From contig CAIQOV010000043.1 of NCBI GenBank assembly GCA_903873585.1, positions 1 through 64,000 on the forward strand: a DNA stretch of 64,000 bases, in the 5' to 3' direction. Of the stretch, positions 35,083 through 43,642 are shown piece by piece. The notes below the pieces were generated by a model. The model had not been told where the DNA came from. It saw nothing but the letters and a program-made list of their open reading frames with translations, and ran no database searches. Position 1 is the first letter of the stretch. Every line of letters begins with the position of its first letter. The translations under genes were made by a program, and so were the position numbers. The DNA comes from an uncultured Rhodobacterales bacterium. Its GTDB lineage: Bacteria; Pseudomonadota; Alphaproteobacteria; Rhodobacterales; Rhodobacteraceae.

Positions 35083-36456
35083 ATGGCCATCCAAAAGCTT
35101 TTGATTGCAAACCGGGGCGAAATTGCCGTGCGGATCATCCGCGCGGCGCAGGAACTTGGGATTGCCACGGTGCAAGTGCATTCGGCGGCAGACGCAGACT
35201 CACTCGCTGTGAAGATGGCGGATGAGGCGGTGAATATCGGCCCGCCGATGGCGTCAAAATCCTATCTCAACATCGCCAACATCCTGAAAGCCGCCGCCGA
35301 TACGGGGGCCGATGCCGTGCATCCGGGCTATGGCTTTCTAGCCGAAAACGCCGATTTCGCCGATGCGGTGGAAGCGGCGGGGTTGATCTGGGTTGGGCCG
35401 AAAGGCAGCGCCATTCGGGTGATGGGCGATAAGGTCGCAGCGCGTGTTGCTGCGCAATCGGCAGGTGTGCCCGTGGTGCCCGGATCAGACGGGCGGATTG
35501 ACGACCCTGATCAGGCCCGCGCGCTGGCGCTGAACATCGGCTTTCCGGTGATGATCAAAGCCGCAGCAGGCGGCGGCGGGCGCGGCATTCGCATTGCCCA
35601 AGACATCGAAGAATTTGACCGCCTTCTGCCCCAAGCCAGTGCCGAGGCGAAAGCCGCCTTTGGCGACGGTGGCCTGTACATGGAAAAGGTCATCGAACGC
35701 GCCCGCCATATCGAGGTGCAGATTTTGGGCGATGGCACCGATGTGATCCATTGCTTTGAACGCGAATGCTCCTTGCAGCGCCGCCGTCAAAAGGTGTGGG
35801 AAGAAGCGCCCTCGGCTGCTTTGCCACAGGCGATGCGCGAACAGCTTTGCGCTTCGGCCGTGGCTTTGGCCAAAGCGGTGCAGTATCGCGGCGCGGGGAC
35901 GCTGGAATATCTGTACGACGATGCCTCTGGCGCGTTCTACTTTATCGAGATGAACACCCGCATTCAGGTGGAACATCCGGTGACAGAAATGATCACCGGC
36001 ATTGACCTTGTGCGCGAAATGCTGCGGATCGCGGGCGGGCAACCTTTGCGCTACAAACAAGCCGATGTGCGCCTGAACGGCCACGCGATCGAGGTGCGTA
36101 TTTGCGCCGAAGACCCAGCGCAAGGTTTCAAACCCGGTCCGGGCACGATCTCGACCCTGAAAGTGCCGGGCGGGCCGGGGGTGCGCTTTGATACGCTGCT
36201 GTATCAAGGCTACACCGTGCCGCCGTTTTACGATTCATTGTTGGGCAAGCTGATCGTGTGGGATGAAACCCGCGCGCAGGCCATCGCCCGCATGGCCCGC
36301 GCCTTGGGCGAGTTAGAGGTGGGCGGGTTGCCCACAACCAAACCTTTGCATCAAGCCCTTGCGCGCGATGCAGAGGTGCAAGCCGGACAGTTCCACACCC
36401 GTTGGCTGGAACCTTGGCTTGACCAGAACGCAGACAGACTGGGTGAGGAGGCCTGA
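35083..36456 (+). CDS. accC: Biotin carboxylase (AccC-like)
   Basis: 457 residues. N-terminal LIANRGEIAVRIIRAAQELG, VHPGYGFLAENADFA, ATP-grasp glycine loop IKAAAGGGGRGIRI, YMEKVIERARHIEVQILGDG and the catalytic FIEMNTRIQVEHPVTEMITG. It uses ATP and bicarbonate to carboxylate biotin on the carrier encoded just upstream. Its place inside a pxp operon suggests a dedicated enzyme rather than the fatty-acid one. Confidence 0.92.
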   Translation: MAIQKLLIANRGEIAVRIIRAAQELGIATVQVHSAADADSLAVKMADEAVNIGPPMASKSYLNIANILKAAADTGADAVHPGYGFLAENADFADAVEAAGLIWVGPKGSAIRVMGDKVAARVAAQSAGVPVVPGSDGRIDDPDQARALALNIGFPVMIKAAAGGGGRGIRIAQDIEEFDRLLPQASAEAKAAFGDGGLYMEKVIERARHIEVQILGDGTDVIHCFERECSLQRRRQKVWEEAPSAALPQAMREQLCASAVALAKAVQYRGAGTLEYLYDDASGAFYFIEMNTRIQVEHPVTEMITGIDLVREMLRIAGGQPLRYKQADVRLNGHAIEVRICAEDPAQGFKPGPGTISTLKVPGGPGVRFDTLLYQGYTVPPFYDSLLGKLIVWDETRAQAIARMARALGELEVGGLPTTKPLHQALARDAEVQAGQFHTRWLEPWLDQNADRLGEEA

Positions 36457-36461
36457 ACCCC

Positions 36462-37337
36462 ATGACAACCAGATACACATTCGGCGGCGACGAACATATC
36501 TTTGTGGAATGCAGCGAGGAAATGTCGCTAGAGGCGTTCTTTAAGGGCATGTCGATCACCACCGCCCTGCGCAACGCCAAGATCAAAGGCGTGACAGAGA
36601 TTTGCCCCGCCAACGCATCCTTCCAAGTGCGCTTTAACCCCGACATCATTGCCCCAGATGAGATGATGCGGCAGCTCAAAGCGCTGGAAGCGGTGGCGCA
36701 ATCGGCCCCGTCAACGCTGAACACCCGCATCATCGAAGTGCCGGTCTACTACAACGACCCGTGGACGCATGAAACCGGCCAGCGCTTTCGCGAGCGCCAC
36801 CAAGACCCGACCTCGACCGATATCGAATACACCGCGCGGATTAACAATCTTGATGGCATTGACGGCTTTATCAAAGCCCATTCCGGCGCACCGTGGTTTG
36901 TGTCGATGGTGGGCTTTGTGGCGGGCTTGCCGTTTTTGTATCAGATGGTTGACCGTGACCGCCAAATCCAGTCGCCCAAATACCTGCGCCCGCGCACCGA
37001 TACGCCGCGCCTGACCGTGGGCCATGGCGGCTGCTTTGCCTGCATCTATTCGGTGCGCGGTGCGGGTGGCTATCAGATGTTCGGCATCACGCCCATGCCG
37101 ATCTATGATCCGAACCAGACCACCAGTTATCTGCGCGACTTTATGTGCCTGTTCAAACCGGGTGACATTGTGAAGTGGAAGCCGATTGGCCGCGAAGAAT
37201 ACGATCACACTGTGGCCGAGGTTGACGCCGGCCGCTGGCAACCCCGCATTGCGCCCGTGACCTTTAGCTTGGAAGAATTCGCTAAAGACATCGACGGCAC
37301 CAATGCCCGCGTGATGGAGGCTCTCAATGGCCATTAA
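36462..37337 (+). CDS. pxpB: 5-oxoprolinase subunit PxpB (KipI family)
   Basis: 291 residues. C-terminal part has PWFVSMVGFVAGLPFLYQMV, RTDTPRLTVGHGGCFACIYS and GGYQMFGITPMPIYDPNQTT, conserved in KipI/PxpB and in allophanate hydrolase subunit 1. The N-terminal 90 residues are longer than in E. coli PxpB. Works with PxpC as the ATP-using half of 5-oxoprolinase. Overlaps pxpC by 11 bases. Confidence 0.9.
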   Translation: MTTRYTFGGDEHIFVECSEEMSLEAFFKGMSITTALRNAKIKGVTEICPANASFQVRFNPDIIAPDEMMRQLKALEAVAQSAPSTLNTRIIEVPVYYNDPWTHETGQRFRERHQDPTSTDIEYTARINNLDGIDGFIKAHSGAPWFVSMVGFVAGLPFLYQMVDRDRQIQSPKYLRPRTDTPRLTVGHGGCFACIYSVRGAGGYQMFGITPMPIYDPNQTTSYLRDFMCLFKPGDIVKWKPIGREEYDHTVAEVDAGRWQPRIAPVTFSLEEFAKDIDGTNARVMEALNGH

Positions 37338-38298
37338 TGTCCTCAAACCCGGCCTGTCGACCACGGTGCAAGATCTTGGCCGTCCGGGATACTATCACAT
37401 CGGCATTCCCACGTCGGGCGGGATGGATACGCTGTCACTGGCAGCGGCCAACCTGCTGGTGGGCAACGATGCGGGTGCTGCTGTGCTGGAAGCCGTGTTC
37501 ATGGGGCCAGAGTTAGAGTTCACCCAAGACGCCATGGTTGCCGTGACAGGGGCTGATCTGCCGCCCAAGGTTGACGGGCAAGAACAGCCCTGCTGGACGG
37601 CGTTTAAGGTGAAAAAGGGGCAGGTTTTGTCCTTTGGCTTCCTGAAAAAGGGCGCGCGGGGGTATATCGCGGTGTCGGGCGGCATTGATGTGCCGGTCGT
37701 TCTTGGGTCGCGGTCAACCTATACTTTGGGCGCTTTGGGCGGGTTTGAAGGGCGCAAACTGGCGGCGGGCGATGTGCTGCCCGTGGGCGCAGGTGCGCTT
37801 GTGGCCGAAGGGCGCAGCGTGGCAGAAGCCTTGCGCCGCGCGCCGGGTGCACCTGCTGAATTGCGGATGCTGCCGGGGCTGTATTGGCACCGTATCACCG
37901 AACACGCGGGCAAGACCTTCTTTGAAGACACATGGAAAGTCGCCCCCGAAGCTGACCGCATCGGCTACCGCTTCAAGGCTGGTCGCCCGCTAGACTTTGT
38001 GCCGCGCACGCCGCCCTTTGGCGCGGGCTCTGACCCGTCGAATATCGTGGATGCCTGCTATCCCTATGGCTCGGTTCAAGTACCTTCGGGCACGGAACCG
38101 ATTGTTTTGCACCGTGATGCGGTGTCGGGCGGGGGCTATATGATGATCGGCACGGTGGTGTCGGCTGATATGGACCTGATCGGCCAATTGCAGCCCCATA
38201 CCCCCACCAAGTTCGTGAAAGTCACGATGGAGCAGGCCCTGACCGCCCGCGCCGACCGCAGCAAGACGTTAGAGGCTATCGCGAAATCCTTGGCATGA
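37327..38298 (+). CDS. pxpC: 5-oxoprolinase subunit PxpC (KipA family)
   Basis: 323 residues. MAINVLKPGLSTTVQDLGRP then GYYHIGIPTSGGMD at the N-terminus, VTGADLPPKVDG, GARGYIAVSGGIDVPVVLGS and RDAVSGGGYMMIGTVVSADM are signature segments of KipA/PxpC. Starts inside pxpB, so both subunits are coupled. A perfect-looking hairpin follows within five bases of the stop. Confidence 0.92.
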   Translation: MAINVLKPGLSTTVQDLGRPGYYHIGIPTSGGMDTLSLAAANLLVGNDAGAAVLEAVFMGPELEFTQDAMVAVTGADLPPKVDGQEQPCWTAFKVKKGQVLSFGFLKKGARGYIAVSGGIDVPVVLGSRSTYTLGALGGFEGRKLAAGDVLPVGAGALVAEGRSVAEALRRAPGAPAELRMLPGLYWHRITEHAGKTFFEDTWKVAPEADRIGYRFKAGRPLDFVPRTPPFGAGSDPSNIVDACYPYGSVQVPSGTEPIVLHRDAVSGGGYMMIGTVVSADMDLIGQLQPHTPTKFVKVTMEQALTARADRSKTLEAIAKSLA

Positions 38299-38302
38299 TA
38301 GG

Positions 38303-38329
38303 ATGTGGCGGGGCCTAGCCTCGCCACAT
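38303..38329 (+). terminator. Hairpin after pxpC
   Basis: ATGTGGCGGGG (38303-38313) pairs with CCTCGCCACAT (38319-38329): 11 bp with one G-T wobble and a CCTAG loop. No T-tract, so it may attenuate rather than stop transcription into the next gene. Confidence 0.65.
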
Positions 38330-38361
38330 TCACGCCGCCCTGCACGGGCAACGAGGTTTCT

Positions 38362-39591
38362 TTGTCGCTTGCCCCCACCCCAAACCTAGCCGCCCCGCCT
38401 CATGTGCCTCGCCGTAGGCTGCGGGTGCGCGGCACCTCTATCACGCTGCTCAAAGAGGTGCGCGAACGGGCGCAGGCGGATTTGGGCTTTGATGTCGAAT
38501 ACGAGCTTTTGGATTTCATCACCTGCCAAAGACAGGCGGCGATGCAGCCCGAAGGCTATGATATCTATGAACAATGTTTCCACAATCTGGACATCGTATG
38601 GTTTTGGGGCGCGTTACAGCCCATCGACACCGACCGCATCGCCGATTGGGACAAGATCACCGACCTGTCGAAAGAGGGCGGCATCAGCAAATATGCGTGG
38701 CGCGGCCATGGCGACGCGCCGGTGCGCAAACTGTATGTGCAACCGGGTGGATTTTTGGGGCCGAAGCAAGGGCGCTACATCTCTATGCTGCCCACGGTTC
38801 ACAACATGGACAGTTTTGGCTTTGACACGCGGGTGTTTGGCAATGGCGAGGTCAAGCGCCCCTCATGGGCGTGGCTGCTTGACCGCCGCGCCAAGGGCCG
38901 TATCGCTTTGGTTGACGAACCCGCGATTGGATTTTTTGATGCCGCCCTTGCCGCCGAAGCGGGTGGAGAGTTGCAGTTCACCGATATTGGCAACATGACC
39001 ATCGCCGAGATCGACGGGCTGATGGCCTTGCTGGAAGATCGGCGGCGGCAAGGCTATTTCTGCGCCAGTTGGCGCACGGGCGAAGAAGCGGCCGAGTTGC
39101 TGTTGCAAGACCGCGTTTCGGCGCAAAGTATGTGGTCGCCGGTTTACGGCCATTTGGGCAAAATGGCAGAAGTTTTCGTTGAATCCGCTCCGGTCGAAGG
39201 CTACCGCGCGTGGCATGGCGGGGCCAGTCTGTCGCGCCACTTGGCGGGGGCGCAACTCGACATGGGCTATGACTATCTGAACTGGTGGCTAGATGGCTAT
39301 GCGGGTGCCGTTATGGCGCGGCAGGGGTATTACATGTCAGCCCCCGAACGCACCAAGGCGGCTTTGGCCCCTGAAGAATGGGCCTATTGGTACGAAGGCG
39401 CGCCTGCTGGGCGTGATTTGCTGGGGCCTTCAGGCGCGGTGGTGGTGAAAACCGGCGCAAAGCGGGCCGGTGGCACTTATAATGACCGCGCCAACCGCAT
39501 CGCGCTGTGGAACACCGTGATGGAAGAATACAACTACGCCGCCCGCGCATGGGACCGCTTTATTCGCCGCGTGAACGAGGGGCAGAAATGA
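38362..39591 (+). CDS. Solute-binding-protein homologue lacking a signal peptide
   Basis: 409 residues from TTG 38362, preceded by ACGAGG; an in-frame ATG at 38305 lies inside the terminator hairpin. The fold is that of spermidine/putrescine-type (family 1) binding proteins. It is a paralogue of the exported protein at 45162-46382, sharing RGTSITLLKEVRERAQ, the middle GFFDAALAAEAGGE block and the C-terminal WWLDGYAGAVMARQGYYMS and WAYWYEGAP segments. The region before residue 25 is Pro/Arg-rich with no hydrophobic or twin-Arg leader, so it should stay in the cytoplasm. Its stop overlaps the ATG of a GntR regulator. It may be a ligand sensor for that regulator (inference) or a binding protein that lost its leader. 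Confidence 0.75.
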   Translation: MSLAPTPNLAAPPHVPRRRLRVRGTSITLLKEVRERAQADLGFDVEYELLDFITCQRQAAMQPEGYDIYEQCFHNLDIVWFWGALQPIDTDRIADWDKITDLSKEGGISKYAWRGHGDAPVRKLYVQPGGFLGPKQGRYISMLPTVHNMDSFGFDTRVFGNGEVKRPSWAWLLDRRAKGRIALVDEPAIGFFDAALAAEAGGELQFTDIGNMTIAEIDGLMALLEDRRRQGYFCASWRTGEEAAELLLQDRVSAQSMWSPVYGHLGKMAEVFVESAPVEGYRAWHGGASLSRHLAGAQLDMGYDYLNWWLDGYAGAVMARQGYYMSAPERTKAALAPEEWAYWYEGAPAGRDLLGPSGAVVVKTGAKRAGGTYNDRANRIALWNTVMEEYNYAARAWDRFIRRVNEGQK

Positions 39592-40574
39592 CGGCGCGCC
39601 CGAACACCTCGTTGGCGCAAGAGCCGCGCTATGAACTGATCACCCAAGTGCTGCGCGCCAATATCGCCTCTGGCTTGCTGCCCGCGGGCCTTGTGCTGCT
39701 GGAAGGGCCGATTGCCGCGCTGATGCAAACCAGCCGGATTCCGGTGCAAGTGGCGCTGCGCACCCTTGCCGCCGAAGGTTTGGTGCACCGCTTTGACGGG
39801 CGCGGCTATCTGGTCGGCCCCCCGCAGCAAGACATAGCCCCGCTGCGCCGCGACATTGGCGCGTTTGAGCTAAGCATTCCCCAACAGGTCGACGATGCGC
39901 TGCAAACGCGCGGCACTTGGAAGCACTTTTATGACGAGGTCGAAGAACAGGTCGCCCTGTGCCAAGTCTTTGGCGAATTTCGCATCGTGGAAACCGAACT
40001 GTCTGACTATCTGGGCGTCAGCCGCACCGTGGTGCGCGATGTTCTGTCGCGCCTGCAAGAGCGCGGGTTGATCCGTAAAAACGCCAGCTCGCACTGGATC
40101 GCGGGGCCTTTGACGGCGCGGACTTTGCGCGAAAAGTTTGAACTGCGTGCCATCGTCGAACCCGCCGCTTTGCGCTTGGCCGCGCCGCATATCCACTACA
40201 GCCAGATCGAAGCCTTTCGCGACCGAATCGGTGTAGACCCAACGCTGAAGCCCGAAGGCTTGGAAGCCGCGCTGATGACGTATTGCATCGCGAAGGCATC
40301 AAACACAGCCTTGGTCGAGATTATTCAGACCAACCAGATGCTGCTAACCTCGGTCAACCGCGCGCTGACAGGGCTTGGCCTGCCCGAGGATGAGATCGCC
40401 TTGGATCAATACCGCACCCTGTTCGATCTGATCGCAAGGCATCCTATTGATTCAGCAGCAGAATATTTGCGTGACCATTTGCATATCATGGCATCCAAGA
40501 ACCTTGCCCGCATGAAAATTGTCGCCGTGATTAGCGAAGCGGTCGGTTTTGCACCGTATCTGGTTTTGCAATAA
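39588..40574 (+). CDS. GntR-family regulator with two winged-helix segments
   Basis: 328 residues from ATG 39588 (ATGA overlap with the binding-protein homologue). Residues about 13-75 form one GntR-type wHTH (YELITQVLRANIASGLLPAG then SRIPVQVALRTLAAEGLVHR). Residues about 120-185 form a second (EFRIVETELSDYLGVSRTVV then RDVLSRLQERGLIRK). An FCD-like helical effector domain follows (REKFELRAIVEPAALRLAAP). Two HTH units in one GntR protein are unusual. It probably regulates the ABC transporter operon that starts at 40836. Confidence 0.85.
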   Translation: MTARPNTSLAQEPRYELITQVLRANIASGLLPAGLVLLEGPIAALMQTSRIPVQVALRTLAAEGLVHRFDGRGYLVGPPQQDIAPLRRDIGAFELSIPQQVDDALQTRGTWKHFYDEVEEQVALCQVFGEFRIVETELSDYLGVSRTVVRDVLSRLQERGLIRKNASSHWIAGPLTARTLREKFELRAIVEPAALRLAAPHIHYSQIEAFRDRIGVDPTLKPEGLEAALMTYCIAKASNTALVEIIQTNQMLLTSVNRALTGLGLPEDEIALDQYRTLFDLIARHPIDSAAEYLRDHLHIMASKNLARMKIVAVISEAVGFAPYLVLQ

Positions 40575-40605
40575 AACGAATAATGGATTGTGCGTTCGTT
40601 TTATT
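40570..40605 (+). terminator. AT-rich terminator at the end of the GntR gene
   Basis: AATAAAACGAA (40570-40580) and TTCGTTTTATT (40595-40605) are perfect 11-bp inverted repeats that overlap the stop codon, with T-rich 3' arm. Confidence 0.65.
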
Positions 40606-40668
40606 GTTCGCCTAAGGGTTCGCATAGGGCACAAAATTTACTTCTTTAAACCACTTATTGCGTAAAAC

Positions 40669-40724
40669 TACCGCAGTTCGGTAACAAATGTTCGATTGAC
40701 ACACGGCAAAAACCGCTATGTTAT
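40669..40724 (+). promoter_or_regulatory. Promoter of the ABC transporter operon with a candidate operator
   Basis: TTGACA (40696-40701), a 17-base spacer and TGTTAT (40719-40724) form a good sigma-70-type promoter. Just upstream is an inverted repeat TACCG-cagtt-CGGTA (40669-40683), a candidate operator for the GntR protein encoded before it. Leader of about 110 bases to the ATG at 40836. Confidence 0.6.
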
Positions 40725-40835
40725 ACGAAGTACAGTTTGCTGACGGTGCTGCGCCGTGCATGAGGTGCGTGCAGGGGCCATAAGCAAGAAGTAGGGGGCG
40801 GGGTGTGGCTGTGCCGCAGCGCCGCGACAGGACGA

Positions 40836-41915
40836 ATGACAACGCAAACGGCTATCTTTCGGATCGACGGTGTGACGAAAAGCTACGGGGGGGTAAAAGC
40901 CCTTGATGCGGTCACGCTTGAGGCAGGGGTAAATGAATACCTGTCGCTGTTGGGGCCGTCAGGCTCTGGCAAGACCACCTTGCTGCGCGTGATCGCGGGG
41001 TTTGAGGTGCCAGACAGTGGCCGCGTGTTCTTTCAAGGCCGCGACATCACCAACCTGCCCGCGCATGAACGCGGCATTGGCTTTGTGTTTCAGAACTTCG
41101 CCTTGTTTCCCCACCTCACAGTGCGCCAGAACGTCGCCTTTGGCATGGCGCATGGGGCTGTGTCTGTTTCGGCGGAAGACACCGCGCAGCGCACGCAGGC
41201 GGTGATCGACATGGTCGGCCTGACCGGCATGGAAGATCGCGGCGTCGATCAAATCTCGGGCGGGCAGCGCCAGCGCGTAGCTTTGGCGCGCACCTTGGTG
41301 ATGCAGCCCAAACTGGTGCTGCTGGATGAACCTTTGGGCGCTTTGGATGCCAACCTGCGCGGAAGAATGCGCAACGAATTGCGCGCAATCCGCGAAAAGA
41401 TGGGCGTGACGTTCTTGCACGTCACAGGCAGCGAAACCGAAGCTTTGGCGATGGGTGACAGCGTTGTGGTGCTGGACCGTGGCCGGATCATTCAACGCGG
41501 CGCGCCGGATGATATTTATTCCACCCCCGCAAGCCCTGATGTTGCGCATTTCTTGAACAGGTTCAATCTGTTTGACGGCAAGCTTTCCGGCGGCACTTTC
41601 ACCGGCCCGTTCGGTACAATTGCCGCGCCCCAAGCGACCCGTGCTTCGCGTGATGTTTGCGCCATTCGCTACGACCGTTTGCAGGTCTTGCCGCTGTCTG
41701 CCACCCCAACGGGACCAGCGTTGAAGGCGACCTATATCGCCAACGAATATCTTGGCTCTGCCGTGATGAATTTCTTCGAAACTGCCGACGGTAAAGTGGT
41801 CGAGGTTGAGCACCATCTTAGCTTGGGTGCCCCGCAAACCTTTGAACCGCGCCAAGATTATCTGCTGACCTGGGCCGCTGATCAGGCCATCGTTTTCGGC
41901 CGGGAGGGCAAGTGA
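40836..41915 (+). CDS. PotA-like ABC transporter ATP-binding protein, copy 1
   Basis: 359 residues from ATG 40836 (AGGA site). Walker A GPSGSGKTT, Q-loop FQNFALFPHLTV, signature [15 protein letters not shown], Walker B LVLLDEPLGALD, and the switch His is changed: HVTGSETEAL where HVTHDQEEAL is expected, so the usual H-loop His appears replaced by Gly. A TOBE-type C-terminal domain follows (AIRYDRLQVL, TYIANEYLGSAVMNFF). It powers the permease pair encoded next. A second ATPase gene lies at 46446. Confidence 0.9.
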   Translation: MTTQTAIFRIDGVTKSYGGVKALDAVTLEAGVNEYLSLLGPSGSGKTTLLRVIAGFEVPDSGRVFFQGRDITNLPAHERGIGFVFQNFALFPHLTVRQNVAFGMAHGAVSVSAEDTAQRTQAVIDMVGLTGMEDRGVDQISGGQRQRVALARTLVMQPKLVLLDEPLGALDANLRGRMRNELRAIREKMGVTFLHVTGSETEALAMGDSVVVLDRGRIIQRGAPDDIYSTPASPDVAHFLNRFNLFDGKLSGGTFTGPFGTIAAPQATRASRDVCAIRYDRLQVLPLSATPTGPALKATYIANEYLGSAVMNFFETADGKVVEVEHHLSLGAPQTFEPRQDYLLTWAADQAIVFGREGK

Positions 41916-42781
41916 TGTCAGACGCAACCGTTGCAACCAAGCGTCAGGGGCCAAGCTGGCTGATCCTTCCCGGGATCGTCTGGATGGCTTTGTTCATGGT
42001 CATTCCGATCGCGATGATCTGCTATGTGTCTTTCTGGACGCAAACGACCTTCAACATCTCTTCCACCCCCACGCTGGCAAGTTGGAAGCAATTCTTCGCG
42101 TCTGATACCTACACCGGCGCTTTGTGGACAACGGTGCGCATCTGGCTGATCGTTTTGGCCACCACCTTTATCATCGGCTACCCAACCGCCTTGTTTGTCG
42201 GGCTTTTTGTCAAATCAAAAACCCTGTCGACCGTGCTTTTGGTGATCTGCGTGATCCCGTTCTGGACCTCGTTTCTGATCCGCGTTCTGGCGTGGCGGCC
42301 GATGTTGGGCAAAGAGGGCGCGATCAACATCATCTTGCTGAAGCTGCACATCATCAGCCAACCGATCGAGGTGCTCTTGTTCACCGAACTGTCGGTGATC
42401 ATCGGGATGAGCCAGATTTACTGCGTGTTCATGGTGGGCCCCATCGCCTTTATGCTGGGCCGCATTGACCGCAACATCATCGAAGCGGCGCGCGATTTGG
42501 GCGCTGGGTTCGGGCGGATTTTCTGGAAGATCATCTTTCCGCTGAGCCTGCCCGGTGTGGTTGTGGGCGCGATCTTTGTCAGCGTGATGGTCTTGGGCGA
42601 ATTTGCCACCTCGGGCGCTTTGTCGGGGCGCAAGGTGAACTTGCTGGGCAACATCATCGTAACGCAGGTTGGGTCGCTGAAATGGGCCATGGCATCGGTC
42701 ACAGGGGTGATCCTGACCGTGGTCATGGGTATGGTTATTGCCGCTTTCCTGCGGATCGTTGACCTGAAGCAGGAGCTGTAA
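41915..42781 (+). CDS. ABC transporter permease (PotB-like)
   Basis: 288 residues from ATG 41915 (TGATG overlap with the ATPase gene; GTG 41912 possible). Six or so membrane spans, first at ILPGIVWMALFMVIPIAMIC. The EAA loop is NIIEAARDLGAGFGRIFWKI. Spermidine/putrescine-type permease subunit, acting with the PotC-like partner three bases downstream. Confidence 0.9.
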   Translation: MSDATVATKRQGPSWLILPGIVWMALFMVIPIAMICYVSFWTQTTFNISSTPTLASWKQFFASDTYTGALWTTVRIWLIVLATTFIIGYPTALFVGLFVKSKTLSTVLLVICVIPFWTSFLIRVLAWRPMLGKEGAINIILLKLHIISQPIEVLLFTELSVIIGMSQIYCVFMVGPIAFMLGRIDRNIIEAARDLGAGFGRIFWKIIFPLSLPGVVVGAIFVSVMVLGEFATSGALSGRKVNLLGNIIVTQVGSLKWAMASVTGVILTVVMGMVIAAFLRIVDLKQEL

Positions 42782-42784
42782 GCG

Positions 42785-43642
42785 ATGGAAAGCCGCGTTC
42801 TTAAACCGATCCTCGCCCTGTATGTGGCGGCGTTTATTCTGTTCCTGTACGGGCCTTTCATTGTGCTGGGGATCTTGTCGTTCCAGCAGGGGCCAGATGG
42901 CGGCCCGCAGTTTCCGATCACGGAATGGTCGACCTATTGGTACCAGCAAATCTTCGGCCTAACCCCGCCGTCGCGCATTGCGCCCCTTCCGGTGGGCGAG
43001 GCGTTGATCCGCTCGTTGATCTTGGCCTTTATGACGATGGTCACATCGACCGTGCTGGGCGTGATGTCGGCACAAGCCTTCCGGCGGAAATTCCGTGGGT
43101 CTAGCTTTGTGTTCTATCTGATCGTGCTGGGCATGATGGTGCCGGGCGTTTTGACGGGGCTTGGCACATCGCTGTTGGCCAACAACGTGTTTGGCATCAC
43201 GCGGCACTGGTACACCACGGCCTTTGCCACCCATGTGGCCTATACCTTCCCCTTCGCCTTCTTGGTGATGCTGGCGATCTTGAACCGGTTCGATGGTTCT
43301 GTGGAAGAAGCGGCTTGGTCGCTGGGGGTTAGCCCGTGGAAAACCTTCCGGAAGGTGACATTCCCGCTGATCTTCCCGGGCGTGCTCTCAGCCATGCTGT
43401 TTGCATTTACCCTTAGCCTTGATGAATTCCCCCGTTCTTTGTTCGCCGCTGGCGGGACAGAGGATCAGACCCTGCCCTTGGCGATTTACGGCACCTTCGC
43501 GGTGGAAATTCACCCCAACATCTTCGCCTTTGGCGTGCTGACCACGCTGTTCTCGTTCGCGCTGCTTTCGGTCTACGGCATCCTGATGGGCATGTCGGTG
43601 CGCCGTGCCCGTAAACTGGCCATGCAGGAGGATATTGCATGA
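42785..43642 (+). CDS. ABC transporter permease (PotC-like)
   Basis: 285 residues. First span YVAAFILFLYGPFIVLGILS, EAA loop SVEEAAWSLGVSPWKTFRKV, and FTLSLDEFPRSLFAAGGTED matching the PotC sequence where family members have SFDDxxxSxF. Overlaps the next SDR gene by four bases, tying transport to metabolism in one transcript. Confidence 0.9.
   Translation: MESRVLKPILALYVAAFILFLYGPFIVLGILSFQQGPDGGPQFPITEWSTYWYQQIFGLTPPSRIAPLPVGEALIRSLILAFMTMVTSTVLGVMSAQAFRRKFRGSSFVFYLIVLGMMVPGVLTGLGTSLLANNVFGITRHWYTTAFATHVAYTFPFAFLVMLAILNRFDGSVEEAAWSLGVSPWKTFRKVTFPLIFPGVLSAMLFAFTLSLDEFPRSLFAAGGTEDQTLPLAIYGTFAVEIHPNIFAFGVLTTLFSFALLSVYGILMGMSVRRARKLAMQEDIA

Noticed and set aside
40695-40724. Riboswitch in the leader before the ABC transporter operon
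   Set aside because: The leader has a promoter and a short inverted repeat but no conserved aptamer pattern that I recognise.
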